Below, one piece after another: positions 56,777 through 64,000 of a DNA stretch of 64,000 bases. Position numbers and translations under genes: made by a program. Position 1 is the first letter of the stretch; each line of letters starts with the position of its first letter. Origin of the DNA: Balanoglossus misakiensis (lineage: Eukaryota; Hemichordata); contig CM082578.2 in assembly GCA_040954595.2 (NCBI GenBank), positions 4,092,001 to 4,156,000 of the forward strand, read 5' to 3'. The notes beneath the pieces are model-generated. The model did no database searches. It saw only the letters and a program-made list of their open reading frames with translations, and was not told the DNA's origin.

Positions 56777-57380
56777 AGGAGCCTCATACCCTTTACTGCA
56801 TACAGTGTACATAGGATCAGGACGGCGAATGTTTTCGGCGTGGGGGGGGGGGGGGTCATCATATTTTTGGGTCTGTCAAAGGGGGGGGGTCATCATTTTT
56901 TGGTGTTGGGTGAAGGGGGGGTCAGCCTGATTTTGAGAACCGATGACACAAACTTGACTTTTTCCCTTTAAACATTGAATATATATTTAGGCTAAATATA
57001 TCGTCTACTTCAGCACGTGTTTCCAGATCATTCCTGGAAAGATGGCAGAAGAAAGAATGCAAGTCAGCCAGTCATCAGACAAGCCTGTTTATTGGTTTTT
57101 CTGCAGCTAATTTGCCAGATTTGACTAAACAATGTCAACCCCATGTGGCTAGCAAAAAAAGACTATGAACCAAAATGAAAAACACTCTTTCAAAACTCAT
57201 ACTTACATTTCACTGCAATATGATAAAATTATTAAACATCTCATTAAAGCTTGGTGAACAATTTTTGAAATATGCTATTATCCTTGCATGTAGTTTGTTA
57301 TTGTCACATTTGTTTGTTGACAGTTCAGGGTTGGTGTTCATTCACTATGTATACACAAGGGTTGAAACTAGCCCAGAACA
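56776..57380. other. gene-free stretch with G-tract repeat
   Basis: 56840-56940 holds three G runs, each followed by GTCATCAT or GTCAGCCTGAT, a different G-rich repeat from its neighbours. The rest is unassigned. Confidence 0.45.
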
Positions 57381-57538
57381 GCAAAACTCAAGTGTCTTAG
57401 TTTGGAAAGCATCAGTGAAATTCAAATTGGACCAATCAAACTTTCGGATTTACGCTAGTGCTGGCCAAAGCTGGACTTACAAGCCATTTGATTGGTCCAA
57501 TTTGAATGTCACTACCCGCTGAACTAAGGCACTTGTGT
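57381..57538. repeat. palindromic repeat around CAAATTGGACCAATCAAA
   Basis: Left AAATTCAAATTGGACCAATC and right GATTGGTCCAATTTGAATG; outer arms CAAGTGTCTTAGTT/AACTAAGGCACTTG. MITE-like. Confidence 0.7.
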
Positions 57539-57675
57539 TTTGTCATCAAAATGTACGGATGTCAACAGAGAATGATGTGAAAAGAAAACAAATTGACTGG
57601 TGCATCCCAGAAATTAGGCCTTCTTGGATCATGCATATTTCAAGATGACCACCCCATAGCATATATGCATCACGC

Positions 57676-57859
57676 TCACTAACTCAGACGGAGCAGAATT
57701 ATACACAAATAGAAAAAAGAAAAGCTTGCGATCGTATTCTCTTGTGAGCGTTTCCACCAGTACGTGTATGGGCAGGTCATGGAAGTCCAGTCGGACCACA
57801 AGCCACTTGAGACAATCCTAAAGAAACTCCTGTGCAAGGCATCTCCCCGACACATATGA
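57676..57859 (+). pseudogene. Gypsy-type LTR retrotransposon RNase H fragment
   Basis: SLTQTEQNYTQIEK in one frame, then after a frameshift near 57726 AIVFSCERFHQYVYGQVMEV, SDHKPLETILKKLLCKASPR to a TGA. This is the RNase H start of Gypsy pol (style TE-NYAQIEKE-LAIVFA-E-F--Y). No LTR, integrase or protease seen nearby. Confidence 0.75.
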
Positions 57860-57984
57860 AACCACTGACAGTGTTTTTGAAAGACATTTTCTCTCACTGA
57901 CAAACAAACATTGATGTGATGTTTTCCAGTTCAAAAAAGGGAGATGTGATATAATTCTAAATAGTCTATATGTAATAATGACGT

Positions 57985-60900
57985 ATGCACTCAGGGGGGG
58001 GGGGGGGGGGGGGTACTTCCGTTTTGTGGTATGATGTGTTATCCTGTACGATTTTTGTGCTAAAATTGATTTTTTGCTGTTTTGGCTTCAATGGGGACCC
58101 AACTACCCGAAAATGATGGGGTGCAATTTTTAGGGCCCCTCCATCATTTTTTATCGGGGGGTCACTCCCGTTTTGGCCTCCCCGAAGATATTTATTCACC
58201 TATCTACTCCATTTTCGTAGAATTTTCTGCTAAAGATTTTTTTTTGCTGTTTTGACTAAAATGGGACCCACCTGGTCACAAAAAATAACATACAAATTTA
58301 GGGCCCCTCTATTACATTTGTGGGGGGGGGCACTTCCATTTCGACAATCTTAACGGTATTTGTTCACCTATTTCGTGTATTCTCTGATGCTGATAGTTAT
58401 TTGTTTTGTTTGCTGTTTTGGTTTCAATGATGAATAAACATCCCCAAAATGATGGAAATCAATTTGTTGGACCCGTCCATCACATTTTCTTGCAGGGGGG
58501 TCACTTTAGTTTTAGCAGCCCTGGAGATATTTGTTCATTGATCTAACCTTCATAGTGTGACATGTGTATTTGTAAAGGATTTCTTCCAATTTCCTTTTAT
58601 TAACTTCTATGGGGACCTAACTGCTCAAAAATGAGGGAGGTCAAATTTTAGGGCCTCTCCACATTTTGGCAATCTCAAATATTAGACGGTTTATGGGGTA
58701 AACATATCAGTTACCTACATTTGTATCAGTTGTCGCATATACTAAAGCGCTATCTTAGTTTTATAAATATACTTAGTTGATTTATGACACTAACAAATCA
58801 ACCACAAATATCTCTCTGGTTTGGACTTAGCATAAGATACCTCCCCTCACCTTGGACCGCCACCCAACTCATCACCACACTCATGTTTTAAAGTAGGCTA
58901 TACCAAATAGTATAATATATTAGGGTTACACTTTTTTTCTCTTTCCCGGGGCAATTAGTGGAAGTCTGTGTAGATGTGAATTTTTTCGTTAAGATTTGTT
59001 TATTCTTTCGTAGCACAATCAATGTCTGAGATATTTACCATTGTACTAAAATTCTCACTGATATCAGTCTGTGCAAAAACTCTGAAGTACGTTTTTGTTC
59101 AACACTTGTATTTTGGGGTATTAAAACGATATTCAGTTGAACTCATTTCAAAGTTAAATACTGTCGTAAATAAAGCCTGTGAAGTACATATCAGTTAAAG
59201 TATTGTCTATTTTAAAGTAGTATTTTCAAACTTTTCACGCCAATAGCGTAATAGTGCTGTAAAAAGCCCTTGAACTATGTCTTACTTCTAAAACTTGTTT
59301 TTGGTAAACATTAACAATATCAAATTTGGCTCATTTTGAAGCTCAATACTACTGAAAATAAAACAAGTCTGTGAACTACATCTCAGTTTTATTACTAAAT
59401 ACATATTGGCTATTTTCTTAGCACCGTAAGCCGCGTATTACGTTTGCAGATCGATAGCTATTTGGACATTTTGCAATAAACTACAGAATTAATATGTCAG
59501 ATAAAAACAAGATTTGCGTGATCTGTGAAAAGGGTGCCACCCCTTCATCACAATGAGGGATAAATCATACGCAAAAAATTGTCCTGAACTTCCACCAATC
59601 GAAAAGAATGGGTGGAAATCAGAGAATGGCGCGTTTTATCCAGTAAAATGTCTTGCTCTCCCTGCACCATAGGCAGTACTAGAGCTTATCAAATGTGGCT
59701 GCAAAGCAGGTTGTAGGGGACGTTGCAGTTGCTCAAAGAATGATTTACCATGTACTCCCCTCTGCAAATGCTATGGTGGAGACTGAAAACCAATTAAGGG
59801 AAAATGTTCTTGAAGATAACGACACTGACGATGAGTAGATCAAACAGAACTGTTTTTTGTGAAAATGATGATTGAGAATACCAAGATATCAGAAAAGAAT
59901 CGTTATGCTTCTTGGGTTGTTTATTGCACCTTCCGTGGTAGGGAGGGTGCCTCAAGGGTTCATTTTATGAGATGGGACTGTAGCTCGGAAAATAAACTAA
60001 AATACACATTATGTACTTTATTATATATAAAGGAGTTTTAATTTACCTTAGTATACTAAATTTAGATTAAACGAAACAATCTACAATTAAAAAACAACTG
60101 TTACAACGGGTTGGCGAAAACAAATATAAGGAACCCCCCCCCCCCCCCCCCCCACCAAAAAATGTGGTAAAGGGGTCCAACATTTTGCACACCATCACTT
60201 TTCGGCAGTCAGTCTGCATTCAAGCCAAAGGAGCAAACCAAATTGCAAGAAATACCACGACAATATTAACCGTATAGTAAATAGGTGAACAAGCATCTTC
60301 AGGGTGGCCAAAACAGAAATGATTACCCCCCCCCCCCCCAAGACATGATGGAAGGTTCCAAAAATTTGAACCCCATCATTTTAGTTCTGGTGGAGCCCCA
60401 TTGAAACCAAAACATCAAAGAAAAATAGTATTGTTAGCAAAATATTCTATGAAAAGGGAGTAAATAGGCCAACAAACAACTTCGTAGTGGCCAAAATGGA
60501 AGTGCCCCCCCAAATAAAAAATGATGGAGGGGCCCTATAATTTGCACCCTATTATTTTTGGCCAGGTGGGTCCCCTCCAAAGCAAAAACAACAAAAACAA
60601 ATTACATGTAATTGTAGCCCAAATTCCCATGATAATAGAGTAAATAGGCAAACAAACAACTTCGGAGTGGCCAAAATGGAAGTGCCCCCCCCCCAAATAA
60701 AAAATGATGGAGGGGCCCTATAATTTGCACCCGATTATTTTTGGCCAGGTGGGTCCCCTCCAAAGCAAAAACCACAAAAATAAATTAATTGTAGCCCAAA
60801 TTCCCTTGATGATAGAGTAAATAGGTGAACAAATATCCTCGAGTGACCAAACCAGAAGAGACCCCCCGAAAAAAATTGATGGAGGGGCCCTAAAAATTGC

Positions 60901-61160
60901 ACCCCATGATTGTTGGGTAGTTGAGTCCCCATTGAAGCCAAACAGCGAAAAAATCAATTTTAGCACAAAAATCCTACGGGAATACACATCATACCACAAA
61001 ACGGAAGTACCCCCCCCCCCCCCAGAAAAATATGATGGAGGGGCCCTTAAAATTGCACCCCATCATTTTCGGGTAGTTGGGTCCCCATAGAAGCCAAAAC
61101 AGCAAAAAAATCAATTTTAGCTCAAAAATCCTACGGGAATACACATCATACCACACTAAT
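57985..61160. mobile_element. 3.2-kb element with inverted, tandemly repeated G-rich ends
   Basis: Left: four units of about 165 bp (57990-58560), each a G run then CACTTCCGTTTTGGCC, GCTGTTTTGGYTTCAATGGG, GGGCCCCTCCATCATTTT. Right: about six units in opposite orientation (60130-61160) with matching blocks ATGATGGAGGGGCCC and GGGTCCCC. The outermost units are the most alike (ATACACATCATACCAC end). The interior carries a CXC-domain relic. Proposed as one DNA transposon with subterminal repeats. Confidence 0.6.
59577..59786 (+). pseudogene. CXC (tesmin/TSO1-like) domain relic
   Basis: Frame: CPELPPIEKNGWKSENG ... LALPAP, TAG (59670), AVLELIKCGCKAGCRGRCSC, SKNDLPCTPLCKCYGGD, TGA (59784). The KCGCK-GC-RCSC-KN-LPCT-LCKC pattern is the CXC cysteine motif found at the C-terminus of proteins encoded by repetitive elements in many invertebrates. 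Two nonsense codons, one replacing an expected Cys after GGD. It probably belonged to the element that surrounds it. Confidence 0.7.
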
Positions 61161-61339
61161 AGTATCATTGACGTAGTAACGCACAAATTGCAACAACTAA
61201 CGCAGCTCAGGTTCCGGTCGCAACAAAATATCTAAAACTTGACAAAAGATGTAGCAACTTTTGTTAAAGGTCATGCCATGTGTCCGGGCGTCTGCAGAAT
61301 ACTTGTACAGACGGCCGCGGCAGACACCCATGAGATCGA

Positions 61340-62980
61340 CAGTCAGATCGCACGGTGCTCATTTGCATATGAAAGTTCGTCAAGCCAGCGACCGTTAATT
61401 TTCAAACAGACGGCAATAGGCCAGTTTTCAAGGTGATTTTCAACTTGATTTTTACACTCCGTGGTACAATAAAATACCATGCTAGCTCGATAAATTTCGA
61501 AAGTGATTCCTATTTTGCACTGCAGACGTAAATTTTATGAGAATCTGTCGGTAATAGTAGTAGTTTTTAGCGTGTTTTCGGTGGTATGTTGGTGACCTCG
61601 GAAGAGACGTCCACAAACGTGCCAAAAATCATTTGAAGACGACCTCGGAAGTTAACCAAGTTTTCGTGACAGATAGGTCTAATATCGGTCCCAACATCCG
61701 TGAAAAGAAATTAACTCGAAATGCTTGTGTAACGGTCAGCTTAAAAATAATCGATGTAGTTCGACGATATGACCCGGAAGTATAGGCCCTACGTTGACCT
61801 CTCCATGTTAGGCTTGTAAATACGGAAGTGTTGCGTTGCTCGTGAAACGACACGTTTATCGTGGGGAACACAGTTTCTAAAAGACACTTGTCTAGTAAAA
61901 ATTACTGGATAGTGTATAACACTCTAAGGTAACATATCAGCCAAGTTTTAACTTAATTACTGGCCTGATTTCGACACAACATCGATCAATCGCACGAGTG
62001 CCGCGCCCGGGTGCTCCACGCCGTACGCCTACATATATGATTACCCATGAACAGAATGCCAGGTTTACCGTTCGTGAGGAGCTCAGCTGACGTATTTTGT
62101 ATATATTTTTTTCTCCGCATCGTGGGATATAAGTACAAAATACAGGATACAGGATAAAGAGTTAAAAATACAACAAAATACAGAATAAATTGTCAACTCA
62201 GACAGCTAAAATAAAACAGTCAACTGCAACACCACCACCACAAAAATCAGTCTTCATCAATCTGAAAGAACAATAAAATTAAAAAAAGTGAGTTTCCTTG
62301 ACGGGCAAACCTTCATAAAATAATTGTTAGGGTTTAGTAAAACTCGGGATTACATATCAGCAATCAAAATTTCTTCGCACGAGATAGGAGGGAAAACTAC
62401 GCAGCTGGTACAACCCAGGATCAAGCCTGCGCCAGCGTATATACGTACACATGCATGCTGTCTTCTCCCGCCATTTTGCAGAAGAAGTGGCGTTCACGGG
62501 TTGAAATGTAAACAAAATGGCGCTCACAAGTTGAAAGGTAAACAAAATTGAACTGGTCATATCGTCACTATCAAAGCTTGGAAGTGAATGAAAACTCAAA
62601 GAGAGGGAGTTTGATGTCTATATTTTGATAAAAGTTTGAAATTCCGTGGTAAAATCCATGTGTAACGGTCAGCTTAAAAATAATCGAGAGGATGTCAACG
62701 CTATGTGTTTTTTCACAGTCGTCAGAAATTTCGTGATTACAAAGAAACTACTCGACAGAAGTTGCCAAAAAATCATTCAGTAACAATCCAGTATACCTAC
62801 CTTCAAGTGAATCCACGGTTTTGGCTTAAAATAATCCACATCGCCTGAAAACAGCTCTATAATATCGAGTAAAAAAATGGCCTATTTCGCGACCCTTCAG
62901 CGGGGCCCACTCTAACGGCTACATGGTTTGAAGTACTTTCTTCATTTGCATATGTTAATGAGTACCGTGCGATCTGACTG
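61340..62980. mobile_element. TIR element, CAGTCAGATCGCACGG ends
   Basis: Left CAGTCAGATCGCACGGTGCT, right its complement. Related to 4810-6404: shares GTAACGGTCAGCTTAAAAATAA (twice here), CCGGAAGT and the CATTTGCATATGTTAATGA end region. No transposase frame. Confidence 0.55.
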
Positions 62981-63110
62981 CGATGTTCAGGGCAATTAGT
63001 GATGTCAAAAAGAAGCAAAAAAGACAGGCGTTTTTTTTTTTTTTTTTCAGCAGAACAGTAATTTCCATCAGTAATTTGTCGATTTTATCAGGACAGAAAT
63101 CATTGCTTTA

Positions 63111-63260
63111 GGGACCGTTCAGTTTTTACGGCCGAGGGGGGGGGGGGTGTCAACATGATTGGGGGTCAAAGGTCAACATGTCCCCGGCCCCGCATAATTG
63201 GCCCCCTACTTTGCCAATATGGCCCTCTACTTCAAATTTTAGCGAAACCCCTGTGCACTA
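63111..63260 (+). repeat. G-tract repeat, GGGACCGTTCAG-end family, copy 3
   Basis: GGGACCGTTCAGTTTTTACGG followed by a G run and GGGGGTCAAAGGTCAACATG. Only the terminal about 40 bp match copies 1 and 2; the rest diverges. Confidence 0.6.
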
Positions 63261-63896
63261 TTACCCATCATGTCATTTGGTGTTGAAGTTCATATTTATG
63301 GTCAGTAGTTGGGGTCTATGTTCAAGTTTTTCAATAAACATCACACAGGGGATCTGCAACTTTAGATTTGGTTGAAATGAACCTCCACAACGGACGCAGA
63401 GGAGAACATTCCCAGTTATAACTATCAAAATGGAATTGGAAAAATTTTTCTCACACTCCTGGCCGCTGGGAGTGTGGGATAGAGAGTGTGGGATCAAATT
63501 GATCCCACACTCTGTGTTAATGCGCACACAGACAACTGTTATCTGACACGAGCTCTGATTGGATAATGATATCCATACCCCTCAGAACGAGCAAATATTA
63601 TCCAATTGTGCGATGTGTTGTACACAAACCGGAACTAAAATGTGATCAGGTCATGTGCAGTGGTGTACCTGGTTGGCGACAGACTAAAAAAAACGGTTGT
63701 ATTTTCTAGATATCGCGCGAATTTATGCCACTGGAAACAATCTCCATATTTTAATGTGTTGAGCACATTTTTATAGCATGTGTGTACTGTAAACTCGTGA
63801 TGAAATGGGGACTATGTTTTGCGGGGCGGATCAATATATGACTGGTCATGCAGTTATCAGTTGGTATTTTATAGATTTAGTTCTTTTATTGTAAAT
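63261..63896. other. gene-free stretch with GTGTGGGAT hairpins
   Basis: 63450-63515 contains inverted GAGTGTGGGATCAA/TTGATCCCACACTC and related words, akin to the GTGTGAGA palindromes. No gene recognised. Confidence 0.5.
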
Positions 63897-64000
63897 AAAC
63901 GTTAATATCGCAAATTTCTGGTCGTGTGAGAAAAAGAATCTCACACACCAAGGACCTGGGATCATATTTCCCACACTCGCCTGCGGCTTGTGTGGGACAA
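63897..64000. repeat. palindromic GTGTGAGA repeat, copy 2 (runs off window)
   Basis: AAACGTTAATATCGCAAATT, then TCGTGTGAGAAAAAGAATCT, identical to the start of 10095-10250. Continues past the window edge. Confidence 0.7.

Overview
This is animal nuclear DNA. It has spliced genes with GT-AG introns, a Dnmt3-family gene with PWWP, ADD and methyltransferase-fold domains, LINE relics of L1/Tx1-like and L2/CR1-like type, many palindromic non-autonomous DNA elements (MITEs), and a long satellite. The repeat mix and compact secreted-protein genes suggest a marine invertebrate, but the sequence alone does not settle the phylum. Nearly all long open frames are artefacts. The real genes were recovered by joining short exons across phase-compatible splice sites on the minus strand.

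Layout. 1-4.2 kb: two degraded LINEs. 4.2-6.4 kb: G/C-homopolymer-rich repeat and a TIR element carrying two tiny palindromic insertions. 6.9-13.7 kb: three tandem minus-strand genes for small secreted cysteine-rich proteins. Each has four exons with identical phase-0 intron positions. The middle copy is damaged by a 22-nt deletion. I do not recognise the family. 14.4-17.4 kb: MITEs and microsatellites. 17.46-55.42 kb: one minus-strand Dnmt3-like gene, rebuilt here as 16 coding exons (about 672 codons from the first ATG seen). Its introns are packed with transposons. One intron, inside the methyltransferase domain, contains a 7.8-kb satellite of 40-bp units (25.72-33.51 kb). 55.8-64 kb: more repeats, a Gypsy RNase H scrap, a 3.2-kb element with G-rich subterminal repeats around a CXC-domain relic, and further palindromes.

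How it fits together. The Dnmt3-like protein keeps the PWWP (histone-tail reader) and ADD (zinc-binding H3 reader) modules and the overall methyltransferase fold. However, motif I (second glycine), motif IV (the catalytic PC) and motif VI (ENV) are all altered. It therefore resembles an accessory, Dnmt3L-type protein rather than an active enzyme (inference). The satellite in its intron varies mostly at CpG/TpG/CpA positions, as expected if it is itself a methylated target. The cysteine-rich cluster is separate: the copies share signal peptides, exon phases and a conserved block about 80-105 bp upstream of each start, so they are probably co-regulated secreted products.
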